Assembly (NCBI RefSeq): GCF_016599715.1 | Contig: NZ_CP067019.1 | Location: 1 to 64,000, forward strand | Reading direction: 5' to 3' | DNA: 64,000 nt | From: Acinetobacter sp. CS-2 | GTDB lineage: Bacteria > Pseudomonadota > Gammaproteobacteria > Pseudomonadales > Moraxellaceae | Part shown: positions 11,863-20,157 of the stretch, in pieces | Numbering within the stretch: position 1 is the first letter of the stretch | Layout of the letters: each line of letters begins with the position of its first letter | Notes under the pieces: model-generated | Told to the model about the DNA's origin: nothing | The model's database searches: none | What the model saw: the letters and a program-made list of their open reading frames with translations, nothing else | Program-made: the position numbers and the translations under genes

Positions 11863-12876
11863 ATGATGCCATGCTCTAAAACACTGCTGCTTGGTCTGGG
11901 TTTGTGTGCTGTCACCAGTATGACTCAGGCCAAACAGGTTATTTGCGTATTTGATTTGGTGGGTAAAAGTGGGGATGTTTTTGCCCTGATGAAAGATTAT
12001 CAATTGGCAGCCAAAAATTGGGGTGCCGATATTGAATTACGTGTAGGCCAAAATGAAGCAGTCATCGCTGAAGATTTTAAAGCTGGAAAGTGTGACGGGA
12101 TCAGTGTGACCGGTATGCGCGGTCGTCAGTTTAACCATTTTACCGGTTCACTGGATGCTATTGGTGCGATTCCCGATTTAAAATTGGCAGTAAAAGTGAT
12201 GCAGGGTTTAGCCAATCCAACTTTTGCCAAACATATGCTGAATAGCAAATATGAAGTGGTGGGTGTGATTCCAGTCGGCGATGCCTTTTTAATGGTTAAT
12301 GATCGTAATATCAATACCGTGGCGAAAGCTGCAGGCAAAAAAATTGCCGTGCTTGATTATGATGAAGCGCAAAAAATTATGGTTCAGCAAGTGGGTGCAC
12401 AGGCGATTAGTGCAGATGTCACCAATTTTGGCGCTAAATTTAACAATGGTCAGGTGGATATTATTGGTGCACCTGCTGCCGTATTTAAACCTTTAGAACT
12501 GTATAAGGGTTTAGGCAATAAGGGCGCAATTGTGAATTATCCTATTTTACAAGTCACCGGTAATGTGATTATCCGTCCAGATAAATTTCCGGCAGGATAT
12601 GGGCAAAAGTCACGTGAATGGGTGAAAAGCCAGTTACCTCGTGCCTTCGGGATTTTAGGCAAAATGAAAGCCGATATTCCGCAAAAATACTGGATGCAAA
12701 TTCCTGAAGCAGATAAAGTGGGCTATCAAAAATTGATGCGCGAGTCGCGGGTCGATTTAACCAAACGCGGCGTTTATGATAAACGTATGATGAAATTACT
12801 GTGGCAATTCCGTTGTAAGCAAGATCCGAAGAATTTTGAATGTAGTCTGCAGGATGAAAATTATAAAAAATCTTGA
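11863..12876 (+). CDS. Periplasmic solute-binding-like protein, AdeT-type paralogue 3
   Basis: A 337-residue exported protein, the most divergent of the tandem trio. The signal peptide (about 1-23) ends TQA before KQVICVFDLVGKSGD. It keeps the four cysteine positions and the KFNNGQVDI and PLELYKGLG segments. It lacks the near-identical central GGAPSN-type stretch of the other two, having AIGAIPDLKLA instead, so it may bind a different ligand. ACAAGGAAG is its ribosome-binding site. The C-terminus has a short extra tail (DENYKKS). Confidence 0.78.
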   Translation: MMPCSKTLLLGLGLCAVTSMTQAKQVICVFDLVGKSGDVFALMKDYQLAAKNWGADIELRVGQNEAVIAEDFKAGKCDGISVTGMRGRQFNHFTGSLDAIGAIPDLKLAVKVMQGLANPTFAKHMLNSKYEVVGVIPVGDAFLMVNDRNINTVAKAAGKKIAVLDYDEAQKIMVQQVGAQAISADVTNFGAKFNNGQVDIIGAPAAVFKPLELYKGLGNKGAIVNYPILQVTGNVIIRPDKFPAGYGQKSREWVKSQLPRAFGILGKMKADIPQKYWMQIPEADKVGYQKLMRESRVDLTKRGVYDKRMMKLLWQFRCKQDPKNFECSLQDENYKKS

Positions 12877-12914
12877 GAAAAATAGTCTGATTTAACTTTA
12901 AATCTGTAAATACT

Positions 12915-12951
12915 GACCATATATTGGGTATGCTATACTTAATATATGGTC
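12915..12951. promoter_or_regulatory. 11-bp inverted repeat upstream of erpA
   Basis: GACCATATATT (12915-12925) and AATATATGGTC (12941-12951) are perfect inverted repeats around a 15-base loop that contains a -10-like TATACT. The right arm runs into TTTTATATTT. It could be an operator over the erpA promoter or a weak terminator for the upstream gene. The sequence does not clearly match an IscR site. Confidence 0.45.
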
Positions 12952-12993
12952 TTTTATATTTCAAGACAGCTGAATTGAACAGAGGAATCCCAC

Positions 12994-13329
12994 ATGAATG
13001 CCCAAGCTCTGGTGTTGACCGACAATGCTGCGAATAAAGTACGCCAATTGCGTGATAGCGAAGGCAACCAAGAATTAATGTTACGCGTTTATGTTACAGG
13101 TGGCGGTTGTTCCGGTTTCTCTTATGGCTTTAACTTTGCTGAAAGCATGAATGAAGATGATGCTGAATTTGTTAATGGCGATGTGAAAATGCTGGTCGAT
13201 TCACTGAGCTATCAATATCTTGTCGGTTCAGAAGTGGATTATGTAGAAGGTCTGGAAGGTTCACGTTTTATCGTGCACAACCCCAATGCAACAACCACCT
13301 GTGGTTGTGGTTCATCTTTTTCAATTTAA
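12994..13329 (+). CDS. erpA: Iron-sulfur cluster insertion protein ErpA
   Basis: A-type carrier that delivers Fe-S clusters to apoproteins. The 111-residue length and the three cluster cysteines, C39 in GGGCSG and C103/C105 in the terminal CGCGSSFSI motif, are diagnostic of A-type carriers. The N-terminus and length favour ErpA over IscA. GAGGAAT precedes the start. It is flanked by an inverted repeat upstream and a terminator downstream, so it is probably transcribed alone. Confidence 0.93.
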   Translation: MNAQALVLTDNAANKVRQLRDSEGNQELMLRVYVTGGGCSGFSYGFNFAESMNEDDAEFVNGDVKMLVDSLSYQYLVGSEVDYVEGLEGSRFIVHNPNATTTCGCGSSFSI

Positions 13330-13349
13330 TCGAATAATCAAATATAAAA

Positions 13350-13378
13350 AGCCCTCCAAAAATGGGGGCTTTTTTTAT
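13350..13378 (+). terminator. Intrinsic terminator after erpA
   Basis: AGCCCTCC-AAAAA-TGGGGGCT with imperfect pairing at the loop end, followed by seven T residues, about 20 bases after erpA. Confidence 0.85.
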
Positions 13379-13422
13379 TGCAGTTCAGCCTGCTAAATTG
13401 CTGTTGCAAGCTATTTAAATTA

Positions 13423-13794
13423 TTAGGCTTGCAGTTTTGCCGCTTCTAGAATATCAAAAATAACCGTAGTCACATCTTGGCTTAAATCGCGATTGTTAAA
13501 AATTTCATAAGCACTAATGGTGATATCGGTATCGCTTGGCAGTAAACGTTGTTCTTCTTCAATCAAATCTTGAATAGGCAACAGGGTCTGTTTGACTTGC
13601 AAATGCAGAATATCTTTATATTCTATATTTTCATCTTCAAGTTCAATCAGTTGCTCATTGAAATACGGCAAAAGAATGGAATGGAGATAAGGTTGAATCT
13701 CAATAATATCAAAAATTTCAATATCACGAGTCTGTTCAATCGTACTGATGTGATCATTTACTTCAATAAGAATATGGTAGTAACTCACATGCAT
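13423..13794 (-). CDS. Uncharacterised acidic protein
   Basis: A 123-residue soluble protein that I do not recognise. It is rich in I, E and D, has no cysteines, and shows no signal peptide or membrane span. Its middle (about 45-90) is predicted helical, with acidic patches such as IELEDENIE and LIEEEQRLL. GGAGATG lies just before the ATG on the minus strand, which supports translation. It is convergent with erpA and 125 bases upstream of the start of nothing else on its strand, so it appears monocistronic. Confidence 0.6.
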   Translation of the reverse strand: MHVSYYHILIEVNDHISTIEQTRDIEIFDIIEIQPYLHSILLPYFNEQLIELEDENIEYKDILHLQVKQTLLPIQDLIEEEQRLLPSDTDITISAYEIFNNRDLSQDVTTVIFDILEAAKLQA

Positions 13795-13919
13795 CTCCAG
13801 AGGTTTCTGTTGTCATTTCTGGTTATTACCATAACACGAAATTTGCCTGATTGCCGATATCTTACTATTCATAGACTTATAAAAAGTAAGGTTTTTTTGC
13901 ATTGTATCTCAAGTTGAGT

Positions 13920-14831
13920 CTAACGCACCTGTAACAGGGCAAGATCAGCAGCGGACAAGCGGAAATTTTGCAGGTTCTGCTCTTTCATGACTGGATACAT
14001 TAGCGCTTGTGGATCCTGATTATGTTTCAAGCCCAATGCATGGCCAAATTCATGTGCCAGCGTCAAGCGTAAATCCTCAACGGATTCAAATTCATAAATG
14101 TTGATTTGCTTGCCATTAAATGAACCTTTATCAAATAATCGTGGCTGAAAACGCTGATTAAAGCTTTTTACAGAGCTATCAATCTGTTGATTAAGCTGAT
14201 TCAGGTCATCAACCTGAAGATTGAGTTGCTGAATTTTCTTGTTATAAAGATTGATCTCCTGCTGCAGTACAAAAATGTGCTGTTGTAACTGGTTTTGCTG
14301 CTGCATGAGCTGATTACGTTGTGAAGCCGGGATTCCGCCACTTTGATTAATAATTGCAATATATTGATTATGTTGATTTATTTGTATATTGAGTTGGGCT
14401 TTTTTCGCATCGAGTAGAGTATTGGTACGGTCTAGTTCATCTTTAAATTGCTGCAGTTGTTGATTTTTATTGACCCACACTTGCTGGTTGTTTTGAATCT
14501 GGCCTAATTGCTGCCGACGTTGCACCGATTCGTCTTGACGTTGATCATAAATTAAATGGATGGTGAGCCGGGCATCGGGATCATAAACAAAATAGTCTTT
14601 GCCTGTACCCGCTTTCCAGATGTCAGTGGCTTGCTGGCTAATCTGTTTCAGTTCATTTTCAGTAACACCAAAACGTGAATCAACCTCAGCAATACGGTAA
14701 CGTAAGCGGGTATCGAAAGGATGTTGAATACGATCCAACAGGGTATTGTGGCGAACTTGGGGATGATTTCGGGTTTGATAGGTCATGCCGAACAGAAATA
14801 TGACCAACAGGCTGAGTAGCACTAAGCGCAT
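13920..14831 (-). CDS. Membrane-anchored matrixin-like zinc metalloprotease
   Basis: A 303-residue putative protease. The N-terminus (about 2-17) is one hydrophobic segment, acting as signal anchor or uncleaved signal. The zinc-binding motif HEFGHALGLKH (260-270) and a downstream Met-turn-like ALMYP (276-280) identify a metzincin of the matrixin (M10) type. Unusually, a glutamine-rich coiled coil (about 105-225) separates the N-terminal part of the catalytic fold (about 40-100) from the zinc site. The substrate is unknown; a periplasmic location is inferred. It lies downstream of dnaK on the same strand but beyond the dnaK terminator. Confidence 0.8.
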   Translation of the reverse strand: MRLVLLSLLVIFLFGMTYQTRNHPQVRHNTLLDRIQHPFDTRLRYRIAEVDSRFGVTENELKQISQQATDIWKAGTGKDYFVYDPDARLTIHLIYDQRQDESVQRRQQLGQIQNNQQVWVNKNQQLQQFKDELDRTNTLLDAKKAQLNIQINQHNQYIAIINQSGGIPASQRNQLMQQQNQLQQHIFVLQQEINLYNKKIQQLNLQVDDLNQLNQQIDSSVKSFNQRFQPRLFDKGSFNGKQINIYEFESVEDLRLTLAHEFGHALGLKHNQDPQALMYPVMKEQNLQNFRLSAADLALLQVR

Positions 14832-14889
14832 AAAAGCTTAAAATCATTATTTTTCTATACTGTATAACAATTAAGCTGAAATAAAAATA

Positions 14890-14917
14890 AAAAAACCGCG
14901 CTTGCGCGCGGTCTTTT
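14890..14917 (-). terminator. Intrinsic terminator after dnaK
   Basis: A GC-rich stem (ACCGCGC / GCGCGGT) is flanked by A-runs on one side and T-runs on the other. It can therefore stop transcription from dnaK on the minus strand, and possibly in both directions. Confidence 0.88.
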
Positions 14918-14935
14918 TTCTGTTAATTCGACAAA

Positions 14936-16879
14936 TTATTTTTTGTCATCTTTAACTTCAGTGAACTCAGCATCTACAACGCCGTCATCTGCTTTTTGTT
15001 GTTGACCCGCATCACCTTGGAATGCATTTGGATCAAAACCTTGCGCACCGCCTTGAGCACCTTGCGCAGCTTCATAAGCGCGTTGAGTGATCGGCATGAT
15101 GATGTTTTGAAGTGCTTCAGTTTTCGCTTTGATGTCTTCAACATCATTTTCTTTGGTTGCAGCTTCAAGTTCAGAAACCGCAGTTTCAACCGCAGTTTTT
15201 TCGTCAGCAGTCACTTGTTCGCCCAGATCTTTTACTGCTTTTTGCGCGCTAGAAACTAAAGCATCAGCTTCGTTACGAGCTTTAGCCAGTTCTTCGAACT
15301 TACGGTCTTCTTCCGCATTTGCTTCCGCATCTTTGATCATCGCTTCAATTTCAGCATCGCTCAAACCAGAGTTTGCTTTAATTTGAATTGATTGTTCTTT
15401 ACCAGTGCTCTTGTCTTTTGCAGACACTTTTAAGATACCGTCAGCATTGATATCGAACGATACTTCAATTTGTGGTACACCACGTGGAGCAGGTGGGATG
15501 TCGCCTAACTGGAAGTTACCCAACAATTTGTTTTGCTGCGCCATTTTACGTTCACCTTGGTAAACCGAAATGTCTACAGCAGGCTGGTTGTCTGCAGCAG
15601 TTGAGAACACTTGAGATTTCTTAGCAGGAATCGTGGTATTTTTCTCGATAATTGCAGTTAACACGCCGCCCATAGTCTCAATACCAAGCGTCAATGGAGT
15701 TACGTCAAGAAGCAATACGTCAGTTTTGTCACCAGACAATACCGCACCTTGAATTGCAGCACCAATCGCTACAGCTTCGTCAGGGTTTACGTCTTTACGT
15801 GGCTCTTTGCCGAAGAATTCTTGTACTTTTTGTTGTACAAGTGGCATACGAGACTGACCACCAACCAGAATCACGTCAGAGATGTCTGAAGTTGAAAGAC
15901 CGGCATCTTTAAGTGCAATCTTACATGGTTCAATAGTACGAGCGACCAGATCAGCAACCAAACCTTCAAGTTTTGCACGCGTTACATTGATCACTAAATG
16001 TTTAGGACCAGTCGCATCTGCAGTGATGTATGGAAGGTTAATTTCAGTTGCATTAGAAGAAGAAAGCTCGATTTTTGCTTTTTCAGCGGCTTCTTTCAAA
16101 CGTTGTAATGCAAGAGGATCTTGTTTCAAGTTCACGCTTTGTTCTTTCTTGAATTCTTCAACCAGGAATTCAATTAAAGCGTTATCGAAGTCTTCACCAC
16201 CTAGGAAAGTATCACCGTTTGTAGATAATACTTCGATTTGCTGGTCGCCATCCAAGTCAGCAATTTCAATGATGGATACGTCGAAAGTACCACCACCCAA
16301 GTCATAAACCGCGATTTTACGGTCGCCTTCTTTCTTGTCCATACCGAACGCAAGAGCTGCAGCAGTTGGTTCGTTGATGATACGTTTAACGTCCAAACCG
16401 GCAATTTTACCTGCATCTTTAGTGGCTTGACGTTGTGCATCGTTGAAGTAAGCAGGAACAGTAATTACCGCTTCAGTAACTGTTTCACCTAAATAGTCTT
16501 CTGCAGTTTTTTTCATCTTTTTCAAGATTTCAGCAGAGATTTGTTGTGGTGCAAGTTTCTTGTCATTCACATCAACCCAAGCATCGCCATTGTCTGCCTG
16601 GATAATTTTGTAAGGCACTAAACCGATGTCTTTTTGTACTGCTTGGTCTTGGTACTTACGGCCGATCAAACGCTTGATCGCGAATAATGTGTTTTTAGGG
16701 TTAGTCACTGCCTGACGTTTCGCAGATTGACCAACCAGAATTTCGCCATCTTTATAGGCAATAATAGATGGAGTTGTACGCGCGCCTTCAGCGTTGTCGA
16801 TGACTTTAACTTTGTCGCCTTCAAGTACGGCAACACAAGAGTTTGTTGTACCTAAGTCAATACCAATGATTTTAGCCAT
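14936..16879 (-). CDS. dnaK: Chaperone protein DnaK (Hsp70)
   Basis: ATP-dependent Hsp70 chaperone that works with DnaJ and GrpE. The 647 residues include the phosphate-binding [14 protein letters not shown] at the N-terminus, the nucleotide-binding [14 protein letters not shown], the interdomain linker [13 protein letters not shown], a substrate-binding domain, and a glutamine/glycine-rich tail ending in [10 protein letters not shown]. Length is normal. grpE lies 122 bases upstream on the same strand, and a separate heat-shock-like promoter may sit in the gap. dnaJ is 38 kb away. Confidence 0.98.
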   Translation of the reverse strand: MAKIIGIDLGTTNSCVAVLEGDKVKVIDNAEGARTTPSIIAYKDGEILVGQSAKRQAVTNPKNTLFAIKRLIGRKYQDQAVQKDIGLVPYKIIQADNGDAWVDVNDKKLAPQQISAEILKKMKKTAEDYLGETVTEAVITVPAYFNDAQRQATKDAGKIAGLDVKRIINEPTAAALAFGMDKKEGDRKIAVYDLGGGTFDVSIIEIADLDGDQQIEVLSTNGDTFLGGEDFDNALIEFLVEEFKKEQSVNLKQDPLALQRLKEAAEKAKIELSSSNATEINLPYITADATGPKHLVINVTRAKLEGLVADLVARTIEPCKIALKDAGLSTSDISDVILVGGQSRMPLVQQKVQEFFGKEPRKDVNPDEAVAIGAAIQGAVLSGDKTDVLLLDVTPLTLGIETMGGVLTAIIEKNTTIPAKKSQVFSTAADNQPAVDISVYQGERKMAQQNKLLGNFQLGDIPPAPRGVPQIEVSFDINADGILKVSAKDKSTGKEQSIQIKANSGLSDAEIEAMIKDAEANAEEDRKFEELAKARNEADALVSSAQKAVKDLGEQVTADEKTAVETAVSELEAATKENDVEDIKAKTEALQNIIMPITQRAYEAAQGAQGGAQGFDPNAFQGDAGQQQKADDGVVDAEFTEVKDDKK

Positions 16880-16929
16880 TTGGATGTTTCCTCAAAATTA
16901 TTTTTTGCAATGTTTTTGCTTGTTATCCG

Positions 16930-16957
16930 ATATGAGAGCCATTCAAAATTTTTCAAG
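16930..16957 (-). promoter_or_regulatory. Candidate sigma-32 promoter for dnaK
   Basis: On the minus strand CTTGAA (16957-16952) is separated by 15 bases from CTCATAT (16936-16930), close to the heat-shock pattern CTTGAA / CCCCATnT. It is weaker than the sites before grpE and dnaJ. Confidence 0.45.
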
Positions 16958-17001
16958 TTGTTTGCATGAAAAAAATAGAAAAACTCTCGAATTTCTATAC
17001 C

Positions 17002-17550
17002 TTATTGACCTACGAGGACCATTGCTGGACGCAGTAAACGGCCTGAAAGGGCATAACCTTTTTGTAATACGGTACCGATTTCACCAGCTTTGACGTCAGG
17101 TGCAATACCGACGGCCTGATGTAAATCAGCATTGAAACCGTTGTTCATGTTGACTTCTACAACGTTAAATTTTTCCAGCGTACTGAGTAATGATTTATGG
17201 GTCAGTTGAACGCCTTCAAGTAATGGCGATTCAATATCCCCAGCCGCTTGAATGGCACGCTCTAAATTATCGACAGTGTCGAGCAGCTCTTTAGCAAACT
17301 TCTCAATCACGGTCTCTTTATGCTTTTCAGCTTCACGTTGAATACGTTCTACGCTTTTTTGTGCTTCATAAACTGCATTGGCTGTACGGGCTTTTTCTAA
17401 CTTCAAGTCACCTTCAAGCTGTGCAATCTGCTCTTGTAAAGATTCAACGGTAACTTCTGACTGTTCAGGTTCAGCTTGAGATTCTACTGTTTGTTGCTCA
17501 GCTTGCTCTTGCCCTAGATCTTGAGCGTCTTGATTCTGCTCAGTTGCCAT
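17002..17550 (-). CDS. grpE: Nucleotide exchange factor GrpE
   Basis: Co-chaperone that releases ADP from DnaK. The 182 residues show the acidic glutamine-rich N-terminus, a long helical dimerisation region (about 40-110), and the GrpE signature ([17 protein letters not shown] through [14 protein letters not shown]). ATG 17550 is preferred: GGAG lies 7 bases upstream and MATEQNQ fits the expected family start. An in-frame ATG at 17583 with AAGGA upstream would add 11 basic residues and cannot be excluded. It is transcribed toward dnaK from a sigma-32-like promoter. Confidence 0.93.
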   Translation of the reverse strand: MATEQNQDAQDLGQEQAEQQTVESQAEPEQSEVTVESLQEQIAQLEGDLKLEKARTANAVYEAQKSVERIQREAEKHKETVIEKFAKELLDTVDNLERAIQAAGDIESPLLEGVQLTHKSLLSTLEKFNVVEVNMNNGFNADLHQAVGIAPDVKAGEIGTVLQKGYALSGRLLRPAMVLVGQ

Positions 17551-17660
17551 AGATTTACTCCGTTTGAATGGGTTTTTAAACATGTCAGTCCTTTTGGCCT
17601 CAGTGCTAACTGCGTTAATCCTGAACTGCCATGAGTGATAAAATTCATGATTAATACAGA

Positions 17661-17687
17661 GTTCGGGGCAGACGCTAAAAATTCAAG
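17661..17687 (-). promoter_or_regulatory. Sigma-32-type heat-shock promoter for grpE
   Basis: On the minus strand CTTGAA (17687-17682), a 13-base spacer and CCCCGAAC (17668-17661) fit the sigma-32 consensus. The site is about 110 bases upstream of the grpE start. Confidence 0.7.
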
Positions 17688-17979
17688 CGAGATAAGCGAT
17701 TAAATCTGTTTAATTTGATTAAAATTATTAAAAAGCATTATTTTTCTAAAATAGAACACAAAATGATGGAGAGATGGCGGGTGAATATCTGAATTTAAGC
17801 CAGCTACCAGTTTCACTCTTTTGAACAGCCGATCATGATACAAATACACATTATGATCTATAATGGATGGACTAACCGCAACAGCAGTTATAATAGGCTG
17901 TTCCGAAGTAAAGAATTGATATCCATGTATCTAAGAAGCTTGATTGCATGCAGAGGAATGAACTTCGCAATGATTTTAT
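17688..17979. other. Intergenic region left of the first tnpB element
   Basis: AT-rich sequence between the grpE promoter and the IS left end. I see no convincing gene; the one plus-strand reading frame here (17835-18026) runs into the transposon end and has no ribosome-binding site. The last five bases, TTTAT at 17975-17979, are the insertion target motif of the element. Confidence 0.5.
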
Positions 17980-18126
17980 CTTCATCGAGCGTAAGACCCC
18001 CACCGACAGTCAGGTGGGGGATATAAGCGAGTGGCGATAGCCATAAAAAATCAAATATCGCCTTTATTACAGTGCTTTATTTTGCTATAATTCACCCATA
18101 TTAATTCTTTTGTAAACAATGATTTA

Positions 18127-19422
18127 ATGAATATTTCACAACACTATAAATTTAGGCTTCTACCTAATAAAGAACAGGAAATATTGCTTAACCAAGCAAT
18201 AGGTTCTGCTCGTTTTGTGTGGAATCAAATTCTTGCTAAATCGTTTGAAATGTTCGCCAAAGATGAATATATACGTTACGAAACCATTGAAAAGAATTTA
18301 GTACCTCTAAAAAAGAAACCTGAATTTTCTTTTCTTGGTCAAACATATTCAGCTTGCTTACAACAAAAAATTCGTGATCTTGCTCAGGCATGGAACAAAT
18401 ACTACAACCCAAAAGAACATGCTCGTCTAAAAGAAAACAAGCGTAAACCACGCAAGCCGAAATTCTTTAAATTGACTGATGGTAGTGAAGTTCAACTTAG
18501 ACCACTCATGCCACGATTCAAGAAGAAATCAGACGGTGAGCAATCCTTTAGACTACCATTTGCAGATTGTGATGTTGCTGGTGGTCGAGTTTCTTTGCCT
18601 AAAGGAACAGGTTGGATAAGATTTAAAAAATCACAAGAAATTATTGGTAAAATCACAAGTGTAACGATTAAGAAAATTTGTGGACTTTGGTATGTTTCAT
18701 TTTGTACTAATCGTGAAATCAAACAGCCACTTCACCCATCGAAATCAGCTATTGGTGTTGATCTTGGCATCAAAAAATTGGTTACAACATCAGATGGTCA
18801 GGTATTCGAGCCGATCAATAGCTTTAAAGCCAATCAACTAAAATTAGCTAGGCTTCAACGAAAGTTGAAGAAGAAAACCAAATTCAGCGAAAATTGGAAA
18901 AAACTTAATTTAAAAATTAACAAGCTACATCATCATATTGCCAATATTCGGCATGACTACTTGCACAAAGTCACGACAACGCTCAGCAAAAACCACGCAA
19001 TGATCGTAGTTGAGGACTTAAAAGTAGCCAATATGTCGAAGTCAGCAAGTAGAACACCTGAAAATCAAGGAAAGAATGTGAAAGCCAAATCAGGCTTAAA
19101 CAAATCAATCCTAGATCAAGGTTGGTCAATGCTTGTTGGTATGTTGGAGTACAAACAGCAATGGCGAGGTGGTTTACTCGTTAAAGTTGACCCTAAATAT
19201 ACAAGTCAGACTTGTAGTTCATGTGGTCATATTGCAAAAGAAAATAGACCCACTCAAGCTAAATTTGAGTGCGTTTCGTGTGGATATGTTGCGAATGCGG
19301 ATATTAACGCATCTCGTAACATCTTAGCGGTAGGACATACCGTTTTGTCTGTGGAGGGAAGACGCAGTAAAGGTCGCCCTGCGAAGCAGAAAGCAAGCGA
19401 AATCCGTGAGGAAGTCGCCTAA
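18127..19422 (+). CDS. tnpB: TnpB RNA-guided nuclease, copy 1
   Basis: A 431-residue TnpB of the OrfB/IS605 type. Known members are RNA-guided endonucleases, ancestral to Cas12, that cut DNA matching a guide taken from the element's flank. It has the N-terminal helix-turn-helix region (YKFRLLPNKEQE), RuvC residues D212 (GVDLGIKKL), E296 (VVEDLKV) and D392 (NADINASRN), and a zinc ribbon with C363, C366, C382 and C385. All catalytic residues are intact. The promoter probably lies in the element's left end. The 3' coding end probably overlaps the guide RNA. Confidence 0.93.
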   Translation: MNISQHYKFRLLPNKEQEILLNQAIGSARFVWNQILAKSFEMFAKDEYIRYETIEKNLVPLKKKPEFSFLGQTYSACLQQKIRDLAQAWNKYYNPKEHARLKENKRKPRKPKFFKLTDGSEVQLRPLMPRFKKKSDGEQSFRLPFADCDVAGGRVSLPKGTGWIRFKKSQEIIGKITSVTIKKICGLWYVSFCTNREIKQPLHPSKSAIGVDLGIKKLVTTSDGQVFEPINSFKANQLKLARLQRKLKKKTKFSENWKKLNLKINKLHHHIANIRHDYLHKVTTTLSKNHAMIVVEDLKVANMSKSASRTPENQGKNVKAKSGLNKSILDQGWSMLVGMLEYKQQWRGGLLVKVDPKYTSQTCSSCGHIAKENRPTQAKFECVSCGYVANADINASRNILAVGHTVLSVEGRRSKGRPAKQKASEIREEVA

Positions 19423-19495
19423 GAGCCTTTGCTTTTAGAATCCCTGAGAAACGAGTTTCGCAAGGAGCTAGTCGAAAGTGGTGGGAGTATGTCAA
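19400..19495 (+). ncRNA. Predicted omega RNA of tnpB copy 1
   Basis: By analogy with studied TnpB systems, the right end of the element forms the scaffold of the guide RNA. The segment has the hairpin GAAACGAGTTTC and a terminal stem, and ends GTCAA. The guide would be the flank beginning AGACTTAAAAACG at 19496. The 5' limit is approximate. Confidence 0.5.
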
Positions 19496-20157
19496 TAGAC
19501 TTAAAAACGATTAATATTAAATAAATTATATATTTCACAAAAATGCTTTATATGCTTACTATTTAACCCAGATTCTATCGCTGTAGTTTCTTCTTGGTAT
19601 TTAGAAATGTGTTTTCTAGGCTTATCCAACCTCTGGATAAGCTTTTTTTTTGCCTAAAGTTAAGTAAATGCAGAATAAATAGAATTTATGTATCTGTTTA
19701 GCAAAATTTTATCAGGATTCTGAGCGGACCCCCCCTCTAAATTAGGATCTAAATAATAGGCGAAGGAATCATATTTCCAACGTTGAGGAATTACTCCCCT
19801 TTATATTGCTAGTCATAACCTGAACCCTAGGCTTGGTTATAATGACAGTCCTAGCAAGTATAAGAATCATTTTAATAAGTGCCATCTTCAGGAAAGGGGA
19901 TAATCATGCAGCCAAAAATAGCCTTGCTAATGATAGCAGAAGGCATCTTTTAACCATAACGTTCATTCTTTTTGTGGGCGGGAGTGGCAAAAAAACGCCG
20001 AAATATACATGGAAATTGTCAATGACAAGGTATGAAAAGAAGATTAGCGTATGAATGTTTTTACTGTGTATACCGATAATTAGACTGATATAAGCGTATG
20101 GTCACGCATTGGCTGATCATGTAGAAAATATCAAGATTAAAATAAAAGGAAGGTGCC
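19496..20157. other. Gene-free region with an orphan terminator
   Basis: No convincing coding frame. A strong plus-strand terminator sits at 19620-19651 (GCTTATCC, 7-base loop, GGATAAGC, then nine T residues), yet no plus-strand gene apart from the transposon precedes it, so it may end a small RNA or serve a gene disrupted by the IS. A -10-like TATAAT lies at 19838-19843 without a good -35. AAGGAAGG just before 20158 is the ribosome-binding site of the esterase. Confidence 0.5.

Larger units (their letters stand above)
17980..19495 (+). mobile_element. IS200/IS605-family tnpB-only element (IS1341-like), copy 1
   Basis: A 1516-bp element whose limits are fixed by comparison with the second copy at 41070-42585, to which it appears identical. 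The left end begins CTTCATCGAGCG after TTTAT and contains the hairpin CCCCCACC/GGTGGGGG (17997-18020). The right end contains GAAAC/GTTTC and finishes GTGGGAGTATGTCAA. There are no terminal inverted repeats and no target duplication, as expected for single-strand transposition. The only gene is tnpB; the Y1 transposase TnpA must be supplied in trans. Confidence 0.92.

Noticed and set aside
9379..12876. Annotation of the three paralogues as RND efflux pumps (AdeT)
   Set aside because: They have signal peptides, about 335 residues and no membrane helices, unlike any RND permease or adaptor.
17835..18026. Possible 63-codon gene left of the tnpB element
   Set aside because: No ribosome-binding site, and the frame continues into the transposon's left-end hairpin.
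19713..19735. GAGCGGACCCCCC as the end of an IS3-type element
   Set aside because: No matching inverted end or transposase remnant was found nearby.
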